Shown piece after piece: positions 9,326 through 21,138 of a stretch of DNA of 64,000 nucleotides. The DNA is from Modestobacter italicus (GTDB lineage Bacteria > Actinomycetota > Actinomycetes > Mycobacteriales > Geodermatophilaceae): contig NC_017955.1 in assembly GCF_000306785.1 (NCBI RefSeq), forward strand, positions 248,001 through 312,000. The letters are read 5' to 3'. Under the pieces are notes generated by a model. That model worked only from the letters and a program-made list of their open reading frames with translations. It searched no databases and was not told the DNA's origin. Made by a program: the position numbers and the translations under genes. How positions within the stretch are numbered: position 1 is the first letter of the stretch; the number at the start of each line of letters is the position of its first letter.

Positions 9326-9371
9326 GTCACCCTCCGGGAACTCCGCGTCCGTCGGCGGCGACTATGCCACC

Positions 9372-10118
9372 GTGGGCTGTGCAACATGTCGTGAGGCCGT
9401 CTCGGCGACGCTGGACGGCGAGTCGCCGGGCGTGCCGCAGCGCTGGGTCGACGAGCACCTGGCGGGGTGCCCGGCCTGCCGCGGCTGGGCCGACGCCGCC
9501 GCCGAGGTGACCCGGCGGGCCCGGCTGGTGCCCGCGCAGCCGGTGCCGGACGTGACCGCGGCCGTGCTGGCGCTGCTGCCGGCCGCCCCGTCCCGCCGGC
9601 GCCGGCACGGGTGGGACGCCGGGCTGCGGCTCGCCCTGCTGGCCGTCGGCGCCGGGCAGCTCGCGGTCAGCGTCCCGGCGCTGGCCGGCGGGATGACCGG
9701 CATGGCCGCCCCGGTGCACCTGACGCACGAGACCGGCGCCTGGAACCTCGGGCTGGCCGCCTGCTTCCTCGTCGTCGCCGTCCTGCCCCGGCTGGCCGCG
9801 GGCGCGCTGCCGTTCCTGCTCTCCTTCACCGCCGTGCTCAGCTGGGTCACCCTCGGCGACCTGCGCGCCGGGCAGGTGCACGCCGACCGTGCGGTGGCGC
9901 ACCTGCTGCTGCTCGGCGGCGCGGTCCTGGTCAGCGCGCTGGCGCTGCGCCACCGGGCGCCGCGCAGCGGTCCCGGGGAGGCGTCCCGGCCGTGGTCGGA
10001 CCGGCTGGCTGCCCGGCGGCGCCCCGACCCGGGCCGGACGGCGACCGGGCCGGTCGGCGTCGCGGCGGACTGGCCGCGGGACGCCACCGCGACCGCCGGG
10101 GAGCGCCGGGCGGCCTAG
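9372..10118 (+). CDS. Zinc-finger (zf-HC2) membrane protein, likely anti-sigma factor
   Basis: Protein of about 248 residues if read from GTG at 9372; longer in-frame starts overlap the divergent sigma-factor gene and look spurious. The N-terminus has [15 protein letters not shown] followed by [13 protein letters not shown], the HxxxCxxC signature of zinc anti-sigma domains. Four hydrophobic segments follow. A Met/His-rich loop ([16 protein letters not shown]) lies between the first two and could face the outside. The combination suggests a membrane-held anti-sigma factor for the SigC-like protein. The His/Met loop raises the possibility of metal sensing, which is inference only. Confidence 0.8.
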   Translation: MGCATCREAVSATLDGESPGVPQRWVDEHLAGCPACRGWADAAAEVTRRARLVPAQPVPDVTAAVLALLPAAPSRRRRHGWDAGLRLALLAVGAGQLAVSVPALAGGMTGMAAPVHLTHETGAWNLGLAACFLVVAVLPRLAAGALPFLLSFTAVLSWVTLGDLRAGQVHADRAVAHLLLLGGAVLVSALALRHRAPRSGPGEASRPWSDRLAARRRPDPGRTATGPVGVAADWPRDATATAGERRAA

Positions 10119-11347
10119 CCGGGCAGCGGCTCCCGCAGCACCGGGCAGGACATGCACCGCGGGCCGCCGCGACCGCTGCCCAGCTCGGAGCCGGAGATGG
10201 CGACGACCTCGATCCCGGCCGCCTCGAGCGCGGCGTTGGTGACCGTGTTGCGCTCGTAGGCGACCGCCAGCCGGGGGGCGAGGGCGAGGGTGTTGTTGCC
10301 GTCGTCCCACTGCTCGCGCTCGGCGGTCACCGGGTCCAGACCGGTGTCGATCACCCGGAGCCGGTCGATGCCCATCGCGGTGGCCGCGGCGGTCAGGAAC
10401 GGCTGCGGCCCCTCCACCGACAGCTCCGTGGTGTCCGCGTCGTCGGGCAGCTCGCCCCCGGCGGTGACCGTCCAGGCCTGCAGCGAGCCGGCGACGGCGG
10501 GGTACATGACCATGGCGTCGACGTCGACCATCGTGCAGATGGTGTCCAGGTGCATCGTCGCCCGCTCCTGGGCGATCGGGACGACGAGCACCGTGCGCGC
10601 GAGCCCGCGGGCGAACACCCGGCGGGCCAGCCGCTCGGCGCCACCGGCCGTCGTCCGCTCGCCCACGCCGACGGCGAGCACGCCGGGGGAGAGCAGCAGC
10701 ACGTCCCCGCCCTCCAGGTGCTCCAGCTGGGGGCCGTAGAGCTGGTCGACCCCGGCGAAGCGCGGGTGGTGGGCGTACAGCGCGGCGGTCAGCGCGCTCT
10801 CCCGGTCGCGGGCCGGCATGGCCAGCGAGGTCACCGCGACCTGGCTTCCGACCCACACCGACGAGTCGCGGGTGAACATCAGGTTGGGCAGCGGCGGGAC
10901 GACGAACTCGCCCCGGCCCATCAGCCGGTAGGCCAGCCCGCGGCCGCCGCGCAGCTCGTCGTGGGCGACCCCGGTGATCAGCGCGGTGGCCAGGTCCTCG
11001 GGCGCCAGGTCCGACAGGTGCGCGGTGGTGGCGTGCCGCAGGGTGGCGCCCAGCCGCGGGTCGTCGACCGCGGCGGCGATCACCTCCGACCGGGCGGTGG
11101 GCACGCCCATCACCTCGGCCAGCAGCCGGTCCAGGTGCAGCACCTCGACGCCGCGGTCGGTGAGCGCGGCGGCGAAGGCGTCGTGCTCCTCCTGCGCGCG
11201 GGCCACCCAGGGCACGCCGTCGAACAGCAGCTGGTCGTTGTTGCGCGGGGTGAGGCGCCGCAGCTCGGCGCCGGGGCGGTGCAGCAGCACCGTGCGCAGC
11301 CGCCCCACCTCGCTGGTCACGCCCGTGCGAGCGGCGGCAGTCGTCAT
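10115..11347 (-). CDS. arcA: Arginine deiminase
   Basis: Cytoplasmic enzyme of 410 residues hydrolysing L-arginine to citrulline and ammonia. Guanidino-modifying-superfamily motifs are present in order: [32 protein letters not shown], and GGPRCMSCP with the nucleophile Cys398. Length matches the ~410 residue family norm. No ornithine carbamoyltransferase or carbamate kinase gene is adjacent, so it is not part of a standard arc operon in this window. Its stop codon overlaps the stop of the convergent zinc-finger gene by four bases. Confidence 0.93.
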   Translation of the reverse strand: MTTAAARTGVTSEVGRLRTVLLHRPGAELRRLTPRNNDQLLFDGVPWVARAQEEHDAFAAALTDRGVEVLHLDRLLAEVMGVPTARSEVIAAAVDDPRLGATLRHATTAHLSDLAPEDLATALITGVAHDELRGGRGLAYRLMGRGEFVVPPLPNLMFTRDSSVWVGSQVAVTSLAMPARDRESALTAALYAHHPRFAGVDQLYGPQLEHLEGGDVLLLSPGVLAVGVGERTTAGGAERLARRVFARGLARTVLVVPIAQERATMHLDTICTMVDVDAMVMYPAVAGSLQAWTVTAGGELPDDADTTELSVEGPQPFLTAAATAMGIDRLRVIDTGLDPVTAEREQWDDGNNTLALAPRLAVAYERNTVTNAALEAAGIEVVAISGSELGSGRGGPRCMSCPVLREPLPG

Positions 11348-11432
11348 GGTGCCGAGCCTGGTCGATCACGGTCCGGTCGGCCAGCTCGGACGGGGGAGGC
11401 CCCGCCACCCCCGGCCGTGGTCCACTACGGCG

Positions 11433-11687
11433 GTGAGCCGACCCGACCCCGACCCGCGCCCCGACGCCCCGGCCGGCCCGCCGCGCTGGCTGCTGGTGAT
11501 GCTCGCGGCCGGCACGTCGCTGCTCGTCGCCGCGGTGCTGGTCATGCTGCTCAGCGTCGCCGGGGTGGACCAGCTGAGCCGGGGCGGGTTCTTCGTGGTC
11601 GTCGTGGTGTCGGCGGTCGTCGGCGGCTCGCTGGTCCGGCTGCTCGCCCCGCGGCTGCCCCCGGTCCGCCGTCCGCCGCGGAGCTGA
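11433..11687 (+). CDS. Small two-helix membrane protein
   Basis: An 84-residue reading frame beginning at GTG. It has a Pro/Asp-rich cytoplasmic-like start (SRPDPDPRPDAPAGPP), then two hydrophobic segments (WLLVMLAAGTSLLVAAVLVM and FFVVVVVSAVVGGSLV) and a basic Pro/Arg-rich tail. I do not recognise a family. It lies divergent from arginine deiminase and convergent with the BTAD regulator, whose stop codon begins two bases later. No clear ribosome site is visible, so the gene is plausible rather than certain. Confidence 0.55.
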   Translation: MSRPDPDPRPDAPAGPPRWLLVMLAAGTSLLVAAVLVMLLSVAGVDQLSRGGFFVVVVVSAVVGGSLVRLLAPRLPPVRRPPRS

Positions 11688-11688
11688 C

Positions 11689-15024
<3,336 letters not shown>

Positions 15025-15204
15025 GCCCGGAGTATGGAGTGCCCGGCTGCTCCCGGACAGGGTCTGCGGCCCGGTCCACCAGCGCGGTCACCAGCGCGGT
15101 CACCAGTGGACCACCAGTGCCCCGCAAGCCGCGGTCAGCAGGGTGGGTGCCGTCCCGACCACCCCGCGGCGTCGCCGCGGACCACCGGCGAGGAACCCCC
15201 CGCG

Positions 15205-16665
15205 ATGAGCATCACCGCCCCCGTCCCCACCCCGGCCGACGACGTCCCCGTCCTGCGGCTGCCGACCCCGCCGCTGCCGACGCCGGCCGACGTCGACCTC
15301 CTGCGCGGCCGCGTGCACGGCCCGGTCTACCGGGACGGCGACGGCGCCGAGGACGGCATGGCCGCCGAGGTCGCCTGCTGGAACGCCGCCGTGGAGCACC
15401 GGCCGGCGGTGGTCGTCGGCGCGACCTGCGCGGCCGACGTGGTCGCGGCCGTCCGGTGGGCCGCCGAGCACCGGCTGGCCGTCGCCGTCCAGGCGACCGG
15501 GCACGGCCCGGCGCGCGCGGCGACCGGCTGCCTGCTGGTCTCCACCCGGCGGATGCAGGGCGTCGCGGTCGACCCCTCCCGGCGGAGCGCCCGGGTCCAG
15601 GCCGGCGTCAAGTGGGCCAAGGTGCTCGAGGCGGCCACCGAGCACGGCCTGACGCCGCTGGTCGGGTCCTCCTCGGACGTCGGCGCCATCGGGTACACCG
15701 TCGGCGGCGGCATGGGCCCGCTCGGCCGCAAGCACGGCTTCGCCGCCGACCACGTGACCGCGGTCGAGGTCGTCACCGCCGACGGCGTGCTCCGCCGGGC
15801 CAGCGCCGACGAGGAGCCGGAGCTGTTCTGGGCGGTGCGCGGCGGGAAGTCCAACCTCGGCATCGTCACCGCGATGGAGATCGGGCTGGTGCCCGGGGAC
15901 GCGCTCGTCGGGGGAGGGCTGTTCTTCGCCGGCGAGGACGCCGCCGCCGTCCTGCACGCCTTCCGGACCTGGGCCCCGGCCCTGCCGGAGGAGGTCACGC
16001 CGTCCCTGGCGGTGCTCCGGCTGCCGGTGCTGGAGGAGCTGCCGCCGCCGCTGCGCGGGCAGACCGTGGTGCACCTGCGGTTCGCCTCGACCGGGCTGGA
16101 CCCCGCCGAGGCCGACCGGCTGCTGGCCCCGATGACGACCGCCGGGCGCATCCTGCTCGGCTACGTGGGCCCGATCCTGCCCACCGAGCTGGACAGCGTG
16201 CACGTGGACCCGGTCGACCCGATGCCGGTGTGGGAGAAGGGCATGCTGCTCCGCGAGCTGCCGGCGGAGGCGGTCGAGGCGTTCCTGGCCACCGCCGGCC
16301 CGCAGCAGCAGGTGCCGTTGATCGCCGCGGAGCTCCGGCTGATGGGCGGGGCACTGGGCCGCCCGCCGGCCGTGCCGAACGCGGTCTCCGGCCGGGACGC
16401 GGCGTGGTCGCTCTTCGTCTGCGGGCCGGCCGCGCCGGGGCTGACCGAGATCGTGTCGGCGGCCGGTCGCGGGGTGCTGGCGGCGCTGCGGCCGTGGGCG
16501 GCACCCGGCTGCCTGGTCAACTTCCTGGGCGACGTCGCCGGGCCCGACGAGGTCCTCGCCGCCTACCCGCCGGCCGTGGCCGAGCGGCTGCTGGAGGTCA
16601 CGGCGCAGGTCGACCCCGACCGGGTGTTCAGCCACGGCTACGCCGTCACCGAGCGCGCCGCCTGA
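15205..16665 (+). CDS. FAD-binding oxidoreductase, PCMH/BBE type
   Basis: Flavoprotein of 486 residues. The FAD-binding domain occupies the N-terminal half: AVQATGHGPARAATGCLLVS, then GSSSDVGAIGYTVGGGMGPL and LFWAVRGGKSNLGIVTAMEI. The C-terminal berberine-bridge-like segment is present near YPPAVAERLLEV...DPDRVFSHG. The usual histidine in GGHS, which carries bicovalent FAD in this family, appears here as GHGPA. The start ATG has GAGGAA ten bases upstream. Substrate unknown; relatives oxidise alcohols, sugars or alkaloids. It is divergent from the BTAD regulator. Confidence 0.88.
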   Translation: MSITAPVPTPADDVPVLRLPTPPLPTPADVDLLRGRVHGPVYRDGDGAEDGMAAEVACWNAAVEHRPAVVVGATCAADVVAAVRWAAEHRLAVAVQATGHGPARAATGCLLVSTRRMQGVAVDPSRRSARVQAGVKWAKVLEAATEHGLTPLVGSSSDVGAIGYTVGGGMGPLGRKHGFAADHVTAVEVVTADGVLRRASADEEPELFWAVRGGKSNLGIVTAMEIGLVPGDALVGGGLFFAGEDAAAVLHAFRTWAPALPEEVTPSLAVLRLPVLEELPPPLRGQTVVHLRFASTGLDPAEADRLLAPMTTAGRILLGYVGPILPTELDSVHVDPVDPMPVWEKGMLLRELPAEAVEAFLATAGPQQQVPLIAAELRLMGGALGRPPAVPNAVSGRDAAWSLFVCGPAAPGLTEIVSAAGRGVLAALRPWAAPGCLVNFLGDVAGPDEVLAAYPPAVAERLLEVTAQVDPDRVFSHGYAVTERAA

Positions 16666-16681
16666 CCGCAGCGCCCTGCCG

Positions 16682-16721
16682 CCCCGCTGCTCCCGCCCCT
16701 GACCCCGGCGGGGCAGCGGGG
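16682..16721. terminator. Hairpin terminator between convergent genes
   Basis: CCCCGCTGC (16682-16690) pairs with GCAGCGGGG (16713-16721), and an inner CCCGCC/GGCGGG pair extends the stem. It lies between the flavin oxidoreductase and the STAS-domain gene, which converge. Confidence 0.65.
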
Positions 16722-16732
16722 CCGGCACGCGC

Positions 16733-17074
16733 TCAGGCGGTGGTCGGGGTGCCGTTCGTGCGGGGCAGCAGGCTGGACAGCCCGGCCCGGGCCAGCACCG
16801 GCCGCAGGTGGTCGGGCAGCGCGGTCAGCTCCAGCTCCCCACCGCGCCGGCGGGGCTTGCGGGCCAGGTGCACCAGCAGCTCGAGCCCGGCCGGGCCGAG
16901 CTCGGTCACCGCGCCCAGGTCGGCGCGGGCCGGCCAGGAGGCGGGCGGCACCAGCAGGCGGAAGCGGCGCACCACCTCGCGGTCGACGGCCCCGCTGAAG
17001 CGCAGCAGCGGCCCGGTCGCGTCCTCGGCCCAGACGACCTCGCCGCCCGGACGGGGGTCGCTGTCCGTGGCCAT
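16733..17074 (-). CDS. STAS-domain protein lacking the phosphorylatable serine
   Basis: Small cytoplasmic protein of 113 residues resembling the STAS fold of anti-sigma-factor antagonists and MlaB. The central element VVWAEDATGPLLRFSGAVDR and the C-terminal LPDHLRPVLARAGL fit the fold. At the position where SpoIIAA-type antagonists have D-S-S/T-G, this protein reads ELGPAGLELLVHL, so the usual phosphorylation serine is absent. No partner kinase or sigma gene is adjacent. It may be a constitutive antagonist or a non-signalling member of the fold. Confidence 0.72.
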   Translation of the reverse strand: MATDSDPRPGGEVVWAEDATGPLLRFSGAVDREVVRRFRLLVPPASWPARADLGAVTELGPAGLELLVHLARKPRRRGGELELTALPDHLRPVLARAGLSSLLPRTNGTPTTA

Positions 17075-17108
17075 GTCGGTCCGGTACCCCCACCGAGGTG
17101 CCGAAACG

Positions 17109-18815
17109 TCAGTCGGGCAGCAGCACCCCCGGGTTGCAGATGCCCTGCGGGTCGAGCCGCTGCTTGACGCTGCGCAGCACGTCCACGCCCAGCGGGCCGA
17201 TCTCCTGCGCCAGCCACGGCCGGTGGTCGGCGCCGACCCCGTGGTGGTGGGTGAGCGTGCCGCCGGCCGCCAGCAGCGCGTCGGTGGCCGCGCGCTTGGC
17301 GGTGAGCCACTGCTGGATCGGCAGGTCGTCGTCCCGGTCGGCCAGCACCGTCAGGTAGAGCGACGCGCCGGTCGGGTACCCGTGGGACACGTGCGTCATC
17401 ACCAGCGGGCGGCGGCCCGGGCCGGTCAGCGCCCCGCGCAGCGCCCGGCGGACGGCGTCGTAGACCCCGGGCAGCGCGCTCCAGGTGGCCGCCGTCTCCA
17501 GCGTCTCGACCAGCAGCCCGTTGTCCAGCAGCCGGTCCCGCAGGTAGGGGGCGGCGAACCGGTGCCGCACCCAGGACCTGCCGACCCGGCTGCCCAGCCG
17601 CACCGCGCCGCCGTCGCGCAGCACCGAGGAGGCCGCCGACCGGCGGGCGCGGACGATCGTCGGCAGCCCCTCCCAGCCGACCACCAGCAGGCAGCCGGCA
17701 CCGCGCCGCCGGGCACGCAGCGTGCCCCGCAGCACCCGGGCGCCGAGGCCGCCGGACTGGCGCAGCGAGACCCGGGTCTCGTCGGGGTCGGACAGCCGGA
17801 CGACGTCGGGCAGGAGGTCGTGCCGGGCCAGCCGCTGCAGCGCCGCCAGCCCCGCCGCCCAGCTGCGGAACGACCAGCCCTCGTACTGCGAGCTCCGCGG
17901 CCTCGGCCGGACCCGCAGCCGCAGCTCGGTGATGACGCCGAGGGTGCCCTCCGACCCCAGCGCGAGGCCGAGCAGGTCGGGGCCGGCCGCCGACGCCGGC
18001 GGGTTCCCGAGCTCCAGGACCCCGGACGGCGTGGCCAGGGTGAGCCCGGCGACGAGGTCGTCGAAGCGGCCGACCCCGGTGGAGGACTGCCCGGCCGACC
18101 GGGTCGCCGCGTACCCGCCGAGGGTGGCGAACTCCCAGCTCTGCGGCAGGTGGCCGAGGGTCAGCCCGTCGGCGGCCAGCGCCTCCTCCAGCGCCGGCCC
18201 GCGCATCCCCGGCCCGACGGTGACCAGCGCCGAGGGCACGTCCAGCCCCCGGACGCCGGCCATCCGGCGCAGGTCGACCGCGACCACGGGCCGGTCGTCG
18301 GCGTCGGTGCCGGCCAGGCCGCCGACCACGCTGGTGCCGCCGCCGAAGGGCACGACCACCACGCCGAGCTCGCCGCAGGTGCGCAGCAGGGCGGCGACCT
18401 GCTCGGTGCCGTCGGGCAGCAGGACGGCGTCCGGGGCGTCGCTGGCGTCCCCGCCGCGCCGCCGCAGCAGGTCGAGGTAGCTCTTGCCGCCGGCGTGGCC
18501 GAGCCGGGCGTGCCGGTCGTCGAGCACGGCGTCCTCGCCCAGCAGCGCGACGAACCGGGCGCGGGCGTCCGCGGGCAGCCGGGAGGGGGCCAGCCGGATG
18601 TCGCGCACCGGCACCGGCGGCGTCGGTCGCGGCGTCCAGCCCAGCTCCCGCGCCAGCAGCGCGCGCGCGGCCCGGGGCAGCCCGTCGCCGGAGTCCGGGG
18701 CGAGCTCCAGCACGCCGTCGTCGGGGGCGGTGGCGCCCTCCCGGGCGGCCACCGTCGCGACGCGGTCACCCGAGGGGCCCCAGCCCTGGACGGTGAGTTC
18801 GGGGAGGTCAGCCAC
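17109..18815 (-). CDS. FAD-linked oxidase, alkyl-DHAP-synthase-like
   Basis: Flavoprotein of 568 residues from the vanillyl-alcohol-oxidase family. The FAD phosphate loop is VVPFGGGTSVVGGL, followed by GRFDDLVAGLTLATPSG and LGSEGTLGVITELRLRVRP. The C-terminal HHHGVGADHRPWL is the histidine-rich loop characteristic of alkyldihydroxyacetonephosphate synthases. In eukaryotes that enzyme makes ether lipids; bacterial relatives are mostly uncharacterised. The GTG at 18815 gives a natural family length; longer starts run into glpD on the other strand. It lies head-to-head with glpD, an arrangement resembling the Rv2251/glpD1 region of mycobacteria as I recall it. Confidence 0.85.
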   Translation of the reverse strand: MADLPELTVQGWGPSGDRVATVAAREGATAPDDGVLELAPDSGDGLPRAARALLARELGWTPRPTPPVPVRDIRLAPSRLPADARARFVALLGEDAVLDDRHARLGHAGGKSYLDLLRRRGGDASDAPDAVLLPDGTEQVAALLRTCGELGVVVVPFGGGTSVVGGLAGTDADDRPVVAVDLRRMAGVRGLDVPSALVTVGPGMRGPALEEALAADGLTLGHLPQSWEFATLGGYAATRSAGQSSTGVGRFDDLVAGLTLATPSGVLELGNPPASAAGPDLLGLALGSEGTLGVITELRLRVRPRPRSSQYEGWSFRSWAAGLAALQRLARHDLLPDVVRLSDPDETRVSLRQSGGLGARVLRGTLRARRRGAGCLLVVGWEGLPTIVRARRSAASSVLRDGGAVRLGSRVGRSWVRHRFAAPYLRDRLLDNGLLVETLETAATWSALPGVYDAVRRALRGALTGPGRRPLVMTHVSHGYPTGASLYLTVLADRDDDLPIQQWLTAKRAATDALLAAGGTLTHHHGVGADHRPWLAQEIGPLGVDVLRSVKQRLDPQGICNPGVLLPD

Positions 18816-18830
18816 GGCTACAGTCTGCCG

Positions 18831-20366
18831 GTGCCCGGGCGCCGCTCGACGGACCTCCACCTCCCCGGGGTGCTCGGCCCCCGGCGGCGCGCCCGCGACC
18901 TGGCCGTCCTGACCGGCTCCGGCGTCGACGTGCTGGTCGTCGGCGGCGGCGTCACCGGCGCCGGGGTGGCCCTGGACGCCGCGGCCCGGGGGCTGACCGT
19001 CGCGCTGTGCGAGCGGACCGACCTGGCGGCCGGCACCAGCCGCTGGTCGTCCAAGCTGGTGCACGGCGGGCTGCGGTACCTGGCGCACGGCGAGCTCGGC
19101 CTGGCCCGGGAGAGCGCCCGCGAGCGCGCCGTCCTCATGGGGGTCACCGCGCCCCACCTGGTCCGGCGGCTGCCGTTCCTGGTCCCGGACGCCGCCGGCC
19201 GGGACGTCACCGCCCTCGCCGCCCTGGGCGGCCGGCTGGGCGACGCGGTCCGGGTCTCGGTGCGCGGCGGGCGCCGGTCGCTGCCCGGCACGTCGCGGGT
19301 CCCGGCGGGCGAGGTGTCCCGGCTGGTGCCCGCGGTCCGGGCCGGCCGGGGCGGCGTCGTCTTCTGGGACGGGCAGCTGGTGGACGACGCCCGGCTGGTC
19401 GTGGCGCTGGCGCGCACCGCCGCGGCGTACGGCGCCCGCGTCCTCACCGGGGCGACGGTGACCGGGGTCGACGGCGACCGGGTGCAGCTGACCGTCGACG
19501 GCACCGCGACGACCGTGCGCGCCGGGGTGGTGGTCAACGCGACCGGGGTGTGGACCCAGCGGCTGGCGCCCGAGGTCCGGCTGGTGCCCTCGCGGGGCTC
19601 GCACCTGGTGCTGCCGGCCGCCCTGCTGGGCTCGCCGACGGCGGCGCTGACCGTGCCGCTGCCCGGCTCCCGGTCCCGGTACGTGTTCGCCCTGCCCCAG
19701 GACCGCGGGCTGGTGTACCTGGGCATCACCGACGAGCCGGTGACCGGGCCGGTGCCCGACGACGACCCGGTGCCGAGCCCCGCGGAGGTGCAGCAGCTGC
19801 TGGCCACGGTCAGCCAGGTGCTCGACGTGCCGCTGGTGCCCGGCGACCTGGTCGGCGCGTACGCGGGGCTGCGCCCGCTCGTGCTGCCCGCCTCCGCCGG
19901 CACCGGGCCCGGCGACGCCACCGCCGACCTCTCCCGCCGGCACCTGCTGCGCTGGGACGGCCCGGTGCTCACCGTCGTCGGCGGGAAGCTGACCACCTAC
20001 CGCGCGATGGCGGCCGACGCGGTGGACGCCGTCGTCGTCCGGCTGGGCCGGGGTGCCCGCCGCTCGCCGACCGCCCGGCTGCCGCTGGTCGGCGCCGCGC
20101 CGGCCGGCACGCTGGCCCGGGTCGACGCCCCGGCCCGGCTGGTGCGCCGGTACGGCACCGAGGCGCCGGTGGTGGCGGGGCTCGGGGGAGGTCCGGTGGT
20201 CGAGGGGCGGCCGGAGACGCTGGGGGAGCTGAGGTTCGCGGTGCGGGCCGAGGGTGCACGCTCCGTGGCCGACCTGCTGGACCGCCGGACCAGGATCGGC
20301 CTGGTGGGAGCCGAGCGGGCGGCGGCGGTGGACGCCGCGGCGTCGGTGATCCGCTCCGAAGGGTGA
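18831..20366 (+). CDS. glpD: Glycerol-3-phosphate dehydrogenase, FAD-dependent
   Basis: Membrane-associated flavoenzyme of 511 residues oxidising sn-glycerol 3-phosphate to dihydroxyacetone phosphate and passing electrons to quinone. The Rossmann FAD loop is VLVVGGGVTGAGVALDAAARG, followed by TSRWSSKLVHGGLRYL, typical of GlpD. GGKLTTYRAMA near the C-terminus is the second flavin-contact motif. Length is slightly under the ~550 of many GlpDs. GTG at 18831 lies exactly six bases after TACAGT (18819-18824), supporting a leaderless start. A GTG at 18870 is an alternative. The divergent neighbour uses the same triose-phosphate chemistry. Confidence 0.9.
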   Translation: MPGRRSTDLHLPGVLGPRRRARDLAVLTGSGVDVLVVGGGVTGAGVALDAAARGLTVALCERTDLAAGTSRWSSKLVHGGLRYLAHGELGLARESARERAVLMGVTAPHLVRRLPFLVPDAAGRDVTALAALGGRLGDAVRVSVRGGRRSLPGTSRVPAGEVSRLVPAVRAGRGGVVFWDGQLVDDARLVVALARTAAAYGARVLTGATVTGVDGDRVQLTVDGTATTVRAGVVVNATGVWTQRLAPEVRLVPSRGSHLVLPAALLGSPTAALTVPLPGSRSRYVFALPQDRGLVYLGITDEPVTGPVPDDDPVPSPAEVQQLLATVSQVLDVPLVPGDLVGAYAGLRPLVLPASAGTGPGDATADLSRRHLLRWDGPVLTVVGGKLTTYRAMAADAVDAVVVRLGRGARRSPTARLPLVGAAPAGTLARVDAPARLVRRYGTEAPVVAGLGGGPVVEGRPETLGELRFAVRAEGARSVADLLDRRTRIGLVGAERAAAVDAAASVIRSEG

Positions 20367-20373
20367 CCGGTCC

Positions 20374-20406
20374 GGGTCAACCCCGGCGGTGTGGTGCCGA
20401 TGACAG
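20374..20406 (+). promoter_or_regulatory. Sigma-28/WhiG-type promoter, copy 1
   Basis: GGGTCAA (20374-20380) and GCCGATGACAG (20396-20406) are separated by 15 bases. Two other copies with identical spacing precede the chemoreceptor genes at 45.6 and 47.3 kb. GCCGAT is the core -10 of FliA/SigD/WhiG promoters, with a TAAA-like element at the same distance (TCAA here). Confidence 0.7.
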
Positions 20407-20453
20407 CTCTGCAGGGGGACGAACGGGCGTCACTGCACGACGGGGGTGGCGAC

Positions 20454-21101
20454 GTGAGCGAGCTCGCGAGTGGACACGGCCGGGCGACGGGGACGACGAC
20501 ACCGTCCTCGTGGTGGTTGGTCGACGCCGAGCAGCGGGTCCTCGCCGGGCCGTTCGGCAGCCGGCTGGACGCCGCGCTGGCCGAGCTCTCCTCCCCGGGC
20601 GTCGAGGTCGCGCCGCTGTACCCGGCGCACGGTGTCCGCCGGGACGACGGCACGCTGGCCTCCCGGTTCTCCCCGGACGATCGAGCCTGGCTGGCCCACC
20701 TGTCCGACCAGCTCGACCGGCTCGCCGACGACTGGGACGCCCTGATCGACGACGCCGACCCGCTGACCGGGCTGGTCTGCGAGGTGGCGGCCGCGGTGGC
20801 CGAGGCCGGCCTGCCGCTGCACGACTGCGCCGGGCGCACCGAGAGCCGGCAGCTGGGCGGGGTCTGCCTGACCCCCGCGCCGGGCGAGCACGGGGTGCTC
20901 GTCTCCTGGACCCAGCACGACCGGATGGCGCTGGGCCGGGTCCGCGGGCACGCCGCCGACCTCGCCGCGCAGGACGTCATGAACCACGCGCTCGCCGGGG
21001 TGCTGGCCGCCTTCGGCTTCGAGCTCGAGCCGTTCGGCGACGCCTCCGGGCACATCGTGCGGGCTGCCGGTTCGCCTTCAGGTCTCACTGAGTGGGAATG
21101 A
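20454..21101 (+). CDS. Uncharacterised protein with a motility-type promoter
   Basis: Protein of 215 residues if started at GTG 20454, which has GGGGGTGG just upstream. Earlier starts at 20391 and 20400 would lie within or before the predicted promoter and are rejected. No membrane segment or signal peptide is seen. The N-terminal third reads WWLVDAEQRVLAGPFGSRLD followed by a helical acidic region (LSDQLDRLADDWDALIDDAD). I do not recognise a family. The predicted promoter matches those of two chemoreceptors in this window, so a role in motility or chemotaxis is inferred. Its stop codon lies in the loop of a terminator-like hairpin. Confidence 0.7.
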   Translation: MSELASGHGRATGTTTPSSWWLVDAEQRVLAGPFGSRLDAALAELSSPGVEVAPLYPAHGVRRDDGTLASRFSPDDRAWLAHLSDQLDRLADDWDALIDDADPLTGLVCEVAAAVAEAGLPLHDCAGRTESRQLGGVCLTPAPGEHGVLVSWTQHDRMALGRVRGHAADLAAQDVMNHALAGVLAAFGFELEPFGDASGHIVRAAGSPSGLTEWE

Positions 21102-21110
21102 CTTCCCACT
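21091..21110 (+). terminator. Hairpin at the end of the uncharacterised gene
   Basis: AGTGGGAA and TTCCCACT form an eight-base stem around the loop TGAC, which contains the upstream gene's stop codon. The flanks repeat CACTGAGTGG. Position suits a terminator; no T-tract follows. Confidence 0.5.
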
Positions 21111-21138
21111 GAGTGGACCGGTACGAGAGCATCGCCCC

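Noticed and set aside
9336..9355. SigC-type autoregulated promoter in the sigma/anti-sigma gap
   Set aside because: GGGAAC and CGTCGG are present but only eight bases apart, too close for an ECF promoter.
18816..19943. N-terminal extension of the alkyl-DHAP-synthase-like protein
   Set aside because: The extension is the shadow of glpD on the other strand; the domain begins at GTG 18815.
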